DNA of 64,000 nt from Morinoia aosen (GCA_030386875.1 CM059564.1:49000075-49064074); one strand, 5' to 3'. Shown: positions 11,301 to 22,269, counted from the first letter of the stretch. Notes: generated from the sequence alone by a model not told the origin. Made by a program: numbers and translations.

Positions 11301-14300
11301 GGGGGATTCTAAACCCTTTTTTATTTAAATACATCTTGAGAATCTCAAATCCTTTTATTTAAAGCACATTTTGAATGGAATCTCAAATTATTTTATTAAA
11401 AGCACATTTTGAGAATCTCAAATCCTTTAATTTAAAGTACATTTTGAGAATCTCAAACCCTTTTATTTAAAGTACATTTTGAGAATCTCAAATCCTTTTA
11501 TTTAAAGCACATTTTTAATGGAATCTAAAATCCTTTTATTTAAAGCACATTTTTAATGGAATCTAAAACCCTTTTCATGTAAAGCACATTTTGAAGGAAA
11601 TATAAATTCTTTTTATTTGAAAGCATGTCCCTTTTTTCTTGAACTGTAAACATCTTCCACGACTTTGGAATAAATTTAAATATCCTGAATGTTCCATTTA
11701 TTCATGCATTTTCAGGATGACTTGGCATTTCTATGATTGTTAAAGTACTAATGTTCCAACATAGTTTCCTTTCCAGGAATTTCGATAATTAATTAGCAGA
11801 CCTTTTTTCTCACACGTCATCATTTAGGATGCTTATTATGAATATGAAATCATTCATGAGCGCATGTGATGAATCACGGGCTTATGGAGTTCGTTTTAAT
11901 TCAACATTATAAGTGAATGAACAAGTTCTAATGCATGATTTCTTCGAGGTGGAAGTCATTAACCCTTTAACGTCCGAATTTTTGTACTCATATTACCGTT
12001 AACACAACCACCGTCACTGGACTGGTGCTGGCATCAGGCAGTCGTCGATTTCAGGATGAGAAAGGAACTGCCACTTGGCAGAGAACTTCAAAGAACACAT
12101 TAGGGAACTAATTGAACAAGAAATACAATATATTAAGGGTATTTTTGAAAGAGGACACTGGTGTCCTCTGGGGCGTTAAAGGGTTAAGGTAGCACAACTA
12201 AATAAATACTTTAACTTCTTATTAATCTTGACATTTGCGTTTCTACTTTCACGCCAAGAAATTAGAAAACTTTGATCACAATATTAGGCATTTACTGTGC
12301 ATGAAGAGGATCTCGTGTAGGTCTCTGCAATCCAGAAAAACGAGGATGACGCGTGGGGATATATTCATGCTCGAGATGTTTATATATACTTGATAAATAG
12401 CAACTGTATAGTAAACACGTTCAGCAATTTTCTTCGTCTTTCAACGAGTCATGAACTGGAACAACTGTCGAGAAATAGAATACTGAACCTTATTTCGGTA
12501 TCTCTCCTCAAAGATATTTCTCTTGCATGCTGACAGCAGCTGCATCTTGAGGTCACCGAAATGAAATAGACCAATAATACATCTCCCTCTTCTGACGTGG
12601 TAGCAACAATCTCCAGATTGTCACTGATTTTCTCAAAGCATTTGTACTCGGTTTACAGACAGGTCGTTTATATTTTTGATGCCTGTGTAACCTGTGTGAT
12701 GAGAAGTGAACGTCCTAACACCACTGAGGGTTGAACTCGGGACCTTCGGAACGGAAAGAAAATCAGATTTACTAACGACCTCGGGGACAACAAGGTATTT
12801 TAATGAGCCTCTTCAAGCAATTAAGTTTTAATGCGCAGACCACCCCAATTTTCTTCTAATGAGTCTCTTTAAACAATGAAGTTTCATTGCTTTGATAAAG
12901 CGATTGCTTTTACTTGTTAAAGGTGTCATTAGGCCACCGGACGGACAACGGCCTGGAGTGGAAGTGTGGCGGTAGTCTTATCACCCCACTATTTGTGCTC
13001 ACGGCTGCCCACTGTCTCACGTGAGTCACTGATGCCCGTACACACAGGGGCTACTGTTCATACAGATATATATATATACCCAACCACATATATATATATG
13101 TATATATATATATTTGTTTCATTAAAAAATTTTCTATTGTTTTTGTTAATGATTTGTTTGTTTATTTTCTCCAGATCTCTTATCGTATTTTTTTGTTCAC
13201 TAGTCGTGAAGCTAAAAATTTCTCCTAAAGTCATATGATTAAAATTGCGCGATGCGTTTCGTCCTTCTCGTTAGAACTCATACCAAACTGCTCACTCCTT
13301 TATCAGCAGCCATTGAACTAGCACTCGACCCGTACCGCTGCAAAACCTGTAATTTTAGCCTGAAGATGTCCGAAGACGAACGAAACGCGTCGCGCAATTT
13401 TAATGATATGACTTTAAAAGAATTTTTTAGCTTCACGACTAGTGAACAAGAAAATACGATAAGAGATCTGGAAAAAATAAACAAATCATTAACAAAAATA
13501 ATGGAATATTTTTTAATGAAACATGTATTAAAGAGTCGCTGTTCCCTCGATACGCATATATTTATATATATATATAAAGTTTTACACGTGTTCCTATACA
13601 TGTATGTAAACATAATAGAAAGCAAAATATATATTTTAAAATATTCTTATATACCTAGGAGAATAGACATTGTTTATTTTACAAAGGTGTGTAAAATATA
13701 CAACGGAGAGTGTGTTAGGCGTTCCATATTAAGAATTCTGCTTTTTAACTTGCAATCTGTTGATGTCTCATCAGTGGGGGGCATACTGCATTTGTGTTCA
13801 TTTTCCTTCCAATTTCTATACAAATCCCTTGGAGAAGAGGACGGTGCACACTAAACACACTACTGAGGCCAACAAATGATTTCTTAAATAAATTTCGCTA
13901 CACTGAGAAAAATTTTGTCGTAAAACCAACATTATTTTGTGTGACAAGTTGTCTCAAATTCGGAACACAAAAGGGTGTCGACAGTGTAAATCATCAGGCT
14001 ATGTATTATGACACACTTTTGTGCGCCATGACACACTTAACGTAAGTCAATTTTATTTCACATAAATATTTCACCTTCTCAGTCTTGTTACTCGAGTACA
14101 CGAATGTTCACACATTTCAACCAATTTAATACCGTCTAGAAATTAGATGAAAAATTAGAGAAGGTATTAGGGTTTTTGGGGAGAGTTGGACTGCATTCAC
14201 TGTTCGGTTTTCTACAAAACATTTGAGGCCCTTTGATATGTAAATGTATGATTTAACTCTTTCAACCAATTTAGTATGTGGTCAAAGGAAATACTCTAAT

Positions 14301-17300
14301 GTGTATCAAAGTATTTCGAATATTTGTTTGAGACACACAGGTGTGTCAAAAATTTCTCTCAGTGTAGAAAAATATTCTCGTGCAGGTCGAGGGATTTCTG
14401 CAAAGATCAGTTCGAAGATATATTTTGTGTATGCAAAAATACCTCAAAGTTTGATACCTTTAATAAACTACGTTAAGAAACCTTTGATAAGCTACATTCA
14501 AACAACTTTAATTTGAAACTATGTTCGTCAACCATTCATTAGGCTTTGAATACTCCGCTCACGCAGTTGACTCAGAGACACATCATCCAAAGTACATATG
14601 AGGCTAATTCGACACCTTCCCCACGGTTGCCAGCTCAGAGAATCTCGTGGTGACGCTGGGGGAACACGACAGGTCCCTCCCCGGCGTTGGCACCCTCAGG
14701 AGGCTGAGCCTGGACCTGCCTCAGGGCCTCGCTGGGGAGGACAGGATACGTGCTGGGGGCGCTGACTTCGAGGCTGTGGAGCAAGTCATCGATGTGAGTG
14801 TTGTTGGGGGTGGTGGTAGTGGTGTGGTGGTGGTGATAGTGGTGGTAATGGTATATGTGGTGGTGTTGCATGGTACTGGAGCGGATGGTGACGTTACATT
14901 GTACCAATACTCAGAGGAAAGCACTGGTACGAGGGATAGTAATGGGAAGAGTAAAAGTTTTATTTCAACAAAAGAGCAGACTATCAGGCTTGGGAGGGTA
15001 TGCGTGCTGCTGCATGAGGAAGAGCAGTTTCCATGTATGAGCATTGGTCCTGACACAGTTGTGCGTGCATTGGCGCTCAGTTCGTGATGATACACTCAAT
15101 GATGCCGTCCACACTTAAATACATCCTCCACAGTAAACTTACGGGCTTGAAATACCGGCTTCCGAAGCCTAAATTCACACACAAGTTCAAGCTCCTCCCC
15201 TCATACGGACCGCATTTCAACACAATTGTCAACCGCATTTCAATACCATTTTCGACCGCATTTCAACACCTTTTTCGACCACATTTCTATGCCATTTTTG
15301 ACCGCATTTAACACCGTTTTATTCTGGCACAGGTGGCGGAGGTATTCGTGTACCCAGAATACCAGCGTCGCTACCACGACATCGCGCTCCTCAAACTCGA
15401 GAGACCTGTGAGTCGGTCGTTGAGGGCAGAGATTGTTAGTTTAACTCCCTAAAAAGTGTGCCAAAACGAGGAAGGAAGAAGATACCATTGAGTATTGAGG
15501 CGGGGGCATGTGGAATCTATGTACAAGGTGTGAAGTGTACCTTCGCAATATCTCCCTGCGCATGGAAACAGGCTGGAAGTTTTTAGACAAGATAAAAGTG
15601 GAAAAAGAAAGTAATAGGTTTTGAAAAACAGGGCTGCGATGAACCGAAATTCGATGATCTGTAACAGTTCAAAAAATTATTCTATTTTTACTAATGGGGG
15701 TTAACCAAACCTTGTGGATGGGACCTCACTGTTTCCCCGTAGGAGTGGGTTTGGATACCATTATTGTATTCCCATGAAAGGCTTTTGGAAAATATTTCAG
15801 AAGCAGATAGTTATAATATTTTACGACATCCAACTGCGCTAATTGAAATGAGGACTGTGTTAACAACAATCCTGCATTTAACTTTGGGGTACCTAAATGT
15901 TAGGAGAAAGTGTTCGTTTGGGCCTGAATTTGCTGAAATGGGTCTCTAATTAGACAGGTGTTACACAACAACAATAATTTAAATTGTGCTGGGCAAGTAT
16001 ACTTTACTGATTGCTGTAAGTACACGACTGAGAGAAGCTTTTAATAACCGAATAGTTGCATTAAATTAATAAAATGGGTGGCCTCCAAGATCCCCAGATC
16101 TAACACAATGAGAATATTTTCTATGGAAATACTTAAAGGGAAAGTATATTCTAACCCCCTCAAAACACTAAAGAATTTGAGGAAAGTATCATTAACGAGT
16201 TCAATGTACTAAAAGATTATCGACATTTAATTAAACGAGTTGCTTTATCGATGCGGTCATGACCTCAAAAGTGCGTGTACAGAAATGGACGAAAAAGGAA
16301 AGGTATTGAAGATTAAAACATGTTTACTATATTTTTCATAAAATGTTGCAAAAAGTTCTTTGTGAAAGGTGTTGTAGCTTAAAACATGTTCACAATATTT
16401 TTAATGAAATGTTGTAAAAACTTCTTTGTGGACGATACTGAAGCTTAAAACACGTTCACAATATTTTTATTCAAAATTGTAAAAAGTTCTTTTTTGAAAC
16501 TTTAGCTGAAGTTTAATTGTGGCGCGTACATTTTATTGTTCGGCTTTCCTGCGCAAACGTGTTTCTGACGGCCTTCAGTAGAATAATTAAAGGTAAATAT
16601 TTTTGATGGTACTTAATTAGACCGTATGGCATTTGTTGAAAAGAATTCAACGAAGAATATGGTCGAAATAGAATAAAATTGCACCAAATAGCTTTTCAAT
16701 TATATTATTTTCCCATTGGGTTCCATTTTTCGAGGGACACTCTGTATGATTTATTTCTGTTGAAATACTTTTGAATGAATACCCTAACTTTGAAGTGGAG
16801 CTATAAAACAAAAAAAAACACGTTGAGATTTCACAATAACATATAATTTGTTGAATAAATTATAGCTCTAACTTCTGAAAAAAGTACGCTAGTTAATTAT
16901 TGAGCACGGCAGAAGAAACAAAGTAAGGTCCAACCAGTCTTTTTTCCGTCGACCGTGTGGTAATGCTGAAGTCACGACAACGGACCAATAGCAGCGCTCA
17001 CATTGCATCTGGCAAAGCTGCTGGCTCCAAATCTGGCTCTACTATTGGCCGAACAGCATATCGCAACGGTGACGTCATAAAGTTAGTTTGAAATAAAGCC
17101 GTTCTATTGGCTAGCCGAGCAAGAGGAGGTATATTTCCCCCATAGAAATGACTCTATTTTGTTTCCTCTACCGTGATACTGAGTATGAAGCATCACTGAA
17201 TGGATGCGTCTCTGCGCAGGCGTCACTGACAACTCGAGTGTTGCCCGCGTGTCTGCCGGACACTGCGGTGCAGCACTTCTCCCGCTACTCCAAGTTTGTG

Positions 17301-20300
17301 GTGGCGGGGTGGGGGGGCACTGAGGGTGAGTGGGGGTGTTGTGGGAGAGGAGGGGCTAGTGAGGGTGAGTGGGGGTATTGTGGGGGGTGGAGCTACTGAT
17401 GGTGTGTGGGGTATTGTGGGGGTGTGAGAGCTAATGATGGTGAGTGGGGGTACTGAGGGTGAGTGGGGGTATTTTGGGGGGGTAGGGGTGCTGAGGGTTT
17501 AGTGGGGGTACTGAAGGGGAGGGGGGGGGGTATTGTGGAGAGGGGGTGAACTGAGTGTGAGTGGGAGTATTGTAGTAGAGGAGTGGGGGTATTGTAGTGG
17601 AGTGGGGGCTACTGAGGGGGAGTAGGGGCTATTGTGAGTGAGGGAGAGGGCTACTGAGGGTGAGTGAGGTTGCAGAAGTATGAGTGGAGGTGCTGAGAGT
17701 GAGGGGAGAATACTGAAGGTAATTGATAGGTGTGGTCAAGTTTCACCACCATTACATTCACCGAAGGGAGAAAACAATAAAACAGTGCATTTTTTTCAGG
17801 AGATATTCTCATTATGAAATCATTTTGTCATTGTTGCACATTTCTCTCGCTTGTTTCTTGGTTTGTACCTACAGCCGCTGTGTACTCCGGATTCCCCGAC
17901 GCTACATAATGACTGTAAATTTCTGTTTTTAATGATTACCATTCTTTTGTTTACATTTTATTTCGAAGTTATTCTAATACCAAACTAGAGGAAATGAAAC
18001 AAGAAAAAGAAGCGTATTTAATCTAGTAAAAACGGTTAAAACAAATGCACCTTCAAATATTGTGACGAGGGTGCACTTTTTGTAAGTATTTGTATGTGTT
18101 GTTTGTAATCGTCGTGCATGAGTTTGCAAGTGTGTACTCGCATGTATATTTTTATTAGCTCCACCCGAATCTTTTTTCTGATAGTGTTTGACGAGCGCAT
18201 CTTTTGTACAGGATTCACTCACTTGGAACATGGTATAACAATTCAGCAAATGATCTTTTTTATCTCTTTTTCACCGAATAAATTTGTTCTCAGTAAATCG
18301 TATTACCGTTCAGAAAAAGAACTTTTCCATGACAAAAACTTAAACCAATTTCATACTTTGTTTTCTTAAACTTACACTTAATTGCATAATTTAAACTAAT
18401 TATGTAAATGAGGCTCTGACAGTATTACAACAATTACAATGACAAAACAACGGGTACTCACTCATTCATGGTACGCATTCAAAGAAGCTTTGAAATATAA
18501 ATAACTTGAATAACGCCCGACAATGAACAAAATGAAATTTTGACTTATAATGAACAAGGCATTACGATAACTTGCATAACGACTTACACTGAACAAGGCA
18601 TTTCAATAACTTGAATAACGACCTACAATGAACAAAGCATTACAATAACTTGAATAACAACCTACAATGAACAAAGCATTACAATAATTTGAATAACGAC
18701 TTACAATGAACAAAGCATTACAATAACTTGAATAACGACCTACAATGAACAAAGCATTACAATAACTTGAATAACGACCTACAATGAACAAAGCATTACA
18801 ATAATTTGAATAACGACTTACAATGAACAAAGCATTACAATAACTTGAATAACGACCTACAATGAACAAAGCATTACAATAACTTGAATAACAACCTACA
18901 ATGAACAAAGCATTACAATAATTTGAATAACGACTTACAATGAACAAAGCATTACAATAACTTGAATAACGACCTACAATGAACAAAGCATTACAATAAC
19001 TTGAATAACGACTTACACTGAACAAGGCATTACAATAACTTGAATAACGACCTACAATGAACAAAGCATTACAATAACTTGAATAACAACCTACAATGAA
19101 CAAAGCATTACAATAATTTGAATAACGACTTACACTGAACAAAGCATTACAATAACTTGAATAACGACTTACACTGAACAATGCATTACAATAATTTGAA
19201 TAACGACTTACACTGAACAAAGCATTACAATAACTTGAATAACAACCTACAATGAACAAAGCATTACAATAACTTGAATAACGACCTACAATGAACAAAG
19301 CATTACAATAACTTGAATAACAACCTACAATGAACAAAGCATTACAATAATTTGAATAACGACTTACACTGAACAAGGCATTACAATAACTTGAATAACG
19401 ACTTACACTGAACAAAGCATTACAATAACTTGAATAACGACTTACACTGAACAAAGCATTACAATAACTTGAATAACAACCTACAATGAACAAAGCATTA
19501 CAATAATTTGAATAACGACTTACAACGAGAAAGCATTTCAAGAAACTGAACAGCGACCTATAATGAATAGAGGACTAAAATGACGCGAATAAAAATAGAA
19601 ATTACTGGATTATTTATTTCTATTTTGTACGATAAAATGAATAGAAATTTAATGATTGAATTATTAAATATTTAATTGAAAGAACCAGAATATTTATTTC
19701 TATTTTATGAAATAAAATGGAAATAAAAAGCAGTAACAATGGCGTTGCGCAGAGGACACATTCGGCAGGAGCGACCAGCTGATGAAGGTGAACATCGACT
19801 ACATCGAGTCCAACCTGTGCTGGCAGCGCTTCAACGACAACCCCTTGTTTCGGCCCCCCTGGGGCATCACCACCGACCTCATCTGCGCCGGGGCAGACAA
19901 CAAGGACACGTGTCCGGTCTGTACTTTCCTCATGTCAATATCTACTCGCAACCTTCTTCCCAGTCTGGCTTTTTCGCTGCCTGCATGCATGTTTTTTGCC
20001 GCCCAAGTAATTAAATCGCTAAGGCACCGAAAAACATGCATGCTCTGGCGAAAAAGTTAGACTGGGGTATTGTGTTAATGTTCAGAACCTTCCTAATGCT
20101 CAGTACCTACTCGTTCCTGATTACATTTTTATTGTCTACATGCTGATCATTATCTTCTTGCTATACCCTTGCGACGCATAACACTGAGTGCCAAAAAAAT
20201 ATGTTTTGAAAATCGTCCAGGACTTTCCAACTGAATTAGACTAATTTTGATTCTCTGAGTCCGAAAATGAACTTGGTTTTGCTCAATAAAGTTAGGATTT

Positions 20301-22035
20301 TTTGCTAGAGAAATTTTTAAAAAATCGGTTTTCGTAAAAAAACAAATTTCTGCAGATCATCAGCTGATAAACCCGTGACGATCTTTTCCGTTTTCCTTAA
20401 AAAATAGAAGTCAACGCATCCAAAATAATTCAGTTTTTATTTACTTCATCAAATTTGATAAGTGCACTCACACCTGTATCTTAACTGTACTGCACGATGC
20501 AGTGCACTGTATCTCAAAAAGTTGACCTGACAGAGCAAAATCAATGTGATATTCGGACTCAGAACACCATAATTAGTCTAAATCTGCTGAGAAACCCCTG
20601 ACGATTTTTTGGCTGTTACTCTGTGATATATATAATCTTCTTATTACCTACTTGCTATGTTACTAATTACCATTATGCTGCCTACCTATTGCACATTACC
20701 TTTTTATTACCTACTAACTGCTCATCACCATTTCATTTATCCACTTACTTCTTATTACCTTCTTATTGCCTACTTGCCCTTTATTACCGTCGTATTGTTG
20801 CCTTATGCTGCCCATCACCCTCTTATTTTTTCTACTTGTTTTTATTATCTTCTTATTGCCTACTTGCTCCTCATTACCTTCTCATGCTTTAGTTGCTGAA
20901 AATCTTCTGGAAACGATTTCATCTCATGATTTTTAAACGCAAATTATTTGTGTTTACGTATATTAAAACATCTACAACTATTTCTTAATTTTCAGCCCTC
21001 GTGTTCTTGCTATAGTTTTTACTGACTCACTTCACATTACCTAGAACTATCTTAGTATCTTGAATTTACATTCTCGTTATTCATCTAAGACCACTTTTGA
21101 AATCAGGGTGGAGCGAAAGAGAAGTTGAGTCAGACTTCGTATACTGAATCATGTTTTAGAAATTGAATCAGATCATAACGATCCTAAAAAGTATGTTAGG
21201 CACGTCTGGGTGATCTAAGAGGCTGAAAAGCGGCAAAAGTCCTTCAGGCTTCACTAACTTAGATGTCATTACTGACAACATTGGCGCACTGAGAGATCAA
21301 TGTGCTGTCAGTGCAACTCACGAGGTTTGCATTCTGAAAAAAAAAGCGTACGGACACTAGTATATCTTTTCGAAAAGCGGCCACTCACAGGGAGCTAATA
21401 AGCCCACAGTTAAATGCAAATTAAAAGGTCTAATTGCTTAACCTATGATACTGGTTGAATGACAGTAACAAAGTTTGCTGTCGGCACTAGGGTGACTATG
21501 GGGAAATATTCACCTCATTGCTTGACTTTATTGTATCGTATGTAAAATCACAGTGCACAATCAATACCAATATAAATTTTGCATTCACTTCAAGCTGAAA
21601 CTAGCAACTGTCCGCTCTATTTACATGCATCACTCAGGTAAGCGCTATGCGTGCTCTATTCGTATTTAAATACATCTCTTAGTAATTGCAATACCGGTAT
21701 TTTACAGCGTTTTGAGCAGGGTGACATACTCGTACTTACATAACATGTAGGTGTCATGCGTGTTCTACTCGCATTACACACATCATTCAGGTAAGTAACA
21801 GCCATGCCTCTATATGTTGTTTTTTGCACAGGGCGACAGCGGGGGACCGCTCATGCAGGAGACGGACCTGCCGGACATGCCCCAGGGCCGCTGCAGGCCC
21901 CGTGTGGTGGCGGGGGTGGTGAGCTTCGGTCCCCCCTGTGGACAGTTCGGCGCCTACACCAGAGTCGCGTCCTACCTCGACTGGATCACCGCCATTGTCG
22001 CGCCTGCTGCTCTTCCTGCTCCCGGAGAAACATAA
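8320..22035 (+). CDS. CLIP-domain serine protease (CLIPC/Snake-like), nine exons
   Basis: Secreted trypsin-like zymogen of about 400 aa. Coding exons: 8,320-8,398; 10,019-10,213 (or from 10,028); 11,157-11,278; 12,923-13,020; 14,634-14,793; 15,333-15,407; 17,220-17,325; 19,753-19,916; 21,832-22,035. All phases join and all introns are GT-AG. Residues 1-25 form a signal peptide. Residues 38-82 form a clip domain with six cysteines, ending VCC. Cys111 precedes the activation site KPL|IFGG (cleavage after Leu117), the Leu-type site known from CLIPC proteases such as Snake and Hayan. Triad: His162 (TAAHC), Asp234 (DIALL), Ser336 (GDSGGP). Asp330, six residues before the serine, predicts cleavage after Arg/Lys. 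Such enzymes act in haemolymph cascades (Toll or prophenoloxidase activation); the exact role here is inferred. The ATG chosen starts the hydrophobic leader. The neighbouring array converges on its 3' end. Confidence 0.9.
9037..9223 (+). repeat. Dispersed direct repeat, copy 2 (protease intron 1)
   Basis: Second copy of the repeat at 7,435-7,620. The opening TGCCTTTAGCGG block is duplicated at 9,020-9,055. It lies inside intron 1 of the protease gene. Confidence 0.7.
9330..9750 (+). pseudogene. Mariner/Tc1-like transposase remnant, internally deleted
   Basis: Positions 9,400-9,540 read as a helix-turn-helix-like segment ([12 protein letters not shown]). Shortly after, 9,612-9,740 reads as the C-terminal signature of IS630/Tc1/mariner transposases, [14 protein letters not shown], then [10 protein letters not shown]. 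In intact transposases these parts are separated by most of the catalytic domain, so this copy has lost its middle. There is an in-frame stop after DYYA. It lies in protease intron 1, immediately before the 17-bp array. Confidence 0.65.
9754..10025 (+). repeat. 17-bp minisatellite, 16 copies, ending at the exon 2 acceptor
   Basis: Sixteen almost identical units of GTTGCCTTACAGTGAGC. Each unit carries an acceptor-like TTACAG and an overlapping donor-like GTGAGC. The last unit provides the acceptor used for, or next to, exon 2 of the protease. High unit identity points to recent expansion. Confidence 0.95.
11310..11610 (+). repeat. ~37-bp imperfect tandem repeat in protease intron 3
   Basis: About eight units built from CCTTTTATTTAAAGCACAT plus TTTGAGAATCTCAAA or TTTTAATGGAATC variants. 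The array begins about 30 bases after the exon 3 donor (exon ends at 11,278). It is non-coding. Confidence 0.85.
11611..12922 (+). other. Rest of protease intron 3, no recognised feature
   Basis: AT-rich intron sequence. A partial inverted match between AACCCTTTAACGTCC near 11,960 and GGGGCGTTAAAGGGTT near 12,170 suggests a degraded short foldback element of about 225 bp. Nothing else is supported. Confidence 0.4.
13112..13540. mobile_element. Inverted pair of Penelope-like (PLE) ends, intron 4
   Basis: The segment 13,112-13,263 is the reverse complement of about 13,379-13,537, with TA-rich tracts outside both arms. The arms meet a distinct inner spacer of about 115 bp. The inner edge of the right arm carries a hammerhead-like core. 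Pairs of terminal repeats carrying hammerhead motifs are known for Penelope-like retroelements. No Penelope reverse transcriptase is present, so the assignment rests on the motif and arrangement only. Confidence 0.45.
13359..13392 (+). ncRNA. Hammerhead-ribozyme-like motif (candidate, probably degraded)
   Basis: CTGAAGA (13,360-13,366; fits the CUGANGA core) is followed by a GTC-CGAA-GAC hairpin that could be stem II and then by GAAAC at 13,382-13,386, in the order required for a hammerhead core. Four extra bases lie between the stem and the GAAA box, so activity is doubtful. Confidence 0.35.
13901..14364. mobile_element. 464-bp MITE with TA target duplication, intron 4
   Basis: Terminal inverted repeats start CACTGAGAAAAATTTT (13,901-13,916) and end AAATTTCTCTCAGTG (to 14,364). 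TA precedes and follows the element, as expected for a TA target duplication. The interior has several internal GTGTGTCA-like inverted motifs and no transposase. A TA site fits Tc1/mariner or ISL2EU-type non-autonomous elements. Confidence 0.75.
14804..14868 (+). repeat. GGT/GTG-rich microsatellite after exon 5
   Basis: Degenerate GGTGGT/GTGGTG repeats begin about ten bases downstream of the exon 5 donor (exon ends 14,793). Open frames reading through it as His- or Val/Gly-rich peptides are artefacts of the repeat. Confidence 0.85.
15205..15318 (+). repeat. ~22-bp tandem repeat just before exon 6
   Basis: About five units of a CCGCATTTCAACACCATTTT-type sequence with substitutions. It ends about 15 bases before the exon 6 acceptor (exon starts 15,333), so it supplies much of the pyrimidine-rich tract. 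Confidence 0.8.
15431..15775 (+). repeat. Dispersed ~350-bp repeat family, diverged copy in intron 6
   Basis: Shows the family landmarks in order: TTAACTCCCTAA, a GAGGAAGGAAGA block, a TATTGAG...GGAATCTATG block, GAAAAACAGG, GGGACCTCAC and a terminal ATTATTGTATTCCC. It is the most diverged copy and the only one outside the acyltransferase array. Other copies start near 38,940, 46,325, 50,400, 53,361, 55,838, 61,487 and 63,633. Confidence 0.65.
16010..16330 (+). pseudogene. Mariner/Tc1-superfamily transposase C-terminal remnant
   Basis: Reads [11 protein letters not shown], then WPPRSPDLT, then [16 protein letters not shown], then after a frameshift [20 protein letters not shown]. This is the typical C-terminal third of arthropod IS630/Tc1-like transposases ([20 protein letters not shown]). 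At least one stop and one frameshift make it dead. A GGGACACTCTGTATG block near 16,735 may mark the element's end. It lies in protease intron 6. Confidence 0.75.
16905..17155 (-). repeat. CCAAT/CRE-bearing dispersed repeat, copy 1
   Basis: About 250 bp, reverse-complement related to 48,095-48,355 at roughly 75% identity by eye. It contains several CCAAT/ATTGG boxes in both orientations and a perfect TGACGTCA near 17,071. It ends about 65 bases before exon 7 of the protease. It may be a mobile-element promoter or LTR fragment. Confidence 0.65.
17326..17715 (+). repeat. G-rich minisatellite replicating the exon 7 donor
   Basis: Degenerate units of GGTGAGTGGGGGTATTGTGG and variants begin exactly at the exon 7 donor (exon ends 17,325). 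Several units repeat both the exon end (CTGAGG) and the donor GGTGAGT, giving a ladder of cryptic 5' splice sites. Long G runs also give quadruplex potential in the transcript. Confidence 0.9.
18500..19560 (+). repeat. 39-bp satellite array in protease intron 7
   Basis: About 25 units of the type GAATAACGACCTACAATG followed by an AACAAAGCATTACAATAACTT-like part, degenerating at both edges. Variant positions (CGACC, CAACC with ATTT, CGACTT) recur in a three-unit order, suggesting a higher-order period of about 117 bp. The period is a multiple of three, so the antisense strand is open for 312 codons (18,603-19,541) encoding a 13-residue repeat. It has no sign of being a gene. Confidence 0.95.
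20190..20620. mobile_element. Foldback/MITE-like hairpin element, intron 8
   Basis: The segment 20,205-20,300 is the reverse complement of about 20,530-20,612. Matching blocks include AAAATCGTCCAGG with its partner at the far end, TTAGACTAATT, GAGTCCGAAAAT and TTTTGCTC. There is no coding capacity. Confidence 0.65.
20630..20895 (+). repeat. Pyrimidine-rich imperfect repeat, intron 8
   Basis: Degenerate units around TTATTGCCTACTTGC and TTATTACCTTCTTATT. The open frames across it are low-complexity Tyr/Leu/Ser stretches and are not genes. Confidence 0.7.
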
Positions 22036-22066
22036 ATCAATGTTGCACAGTGGCACGTGCGCTTAT

Positions 22067-22268
22067 ATGCCGCTTTCTTCTACTTACTGCTTCTATAGAG
22101 AAGAATAAATTACTGTGCACTTACTTTCACGGTGGTAAGTGCACTTGGTACTCTGCATTTACAAGCCCCTTTCTTCTACTTACTGCTTTTACCGAGAAAT
22201 GTAAATTATTTGTGCACTTGCTTACTCAGTGGTACTTGCACTTAGTACTCTGTATTTACGAGCCGCTT
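22067..22268 (+). repeat. Twofold ~100-bp tandem duplication in the protease 3' region
   Basis: TTTCTTCTACTTACTGCTT begins two successive units of about 100 bp, each ending in a GTACTCTG-ATTTAC block. It lies just downstream of the stop and spans the poly(A) signal, which is intact only in the first unit. Confidence 0.75.
22104..22109 (+). terminator. Poly(A) signal of the protease gene
   Basis: AATAAA lies 69 bases after the stop codon at 22,033-22,035, the expected distance for a short 3' UTR. Confidence 0.65.
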
Positions 22269-22269
22269 A

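Noticed and set aside
13252-13854. 200-codon plus-strand frame in intron 4
   Set aside because: It runs across the inverted Penelope-like pair and AT-rich repeats; the amino-acid content is low-complexity and it interrupts no conserved protein.
14635-15095. His- and Val/Gly-rich open frames on both strands
   Set aside because: Low-complexity readings of the GGT/GTG microsatellite and of protease exon 5.
18603-19541. 312-codon antisense open frame
   Set aside because: It is the 39-bp satellite read in a frame-preserving period, inside an intron, with no start context or domain.
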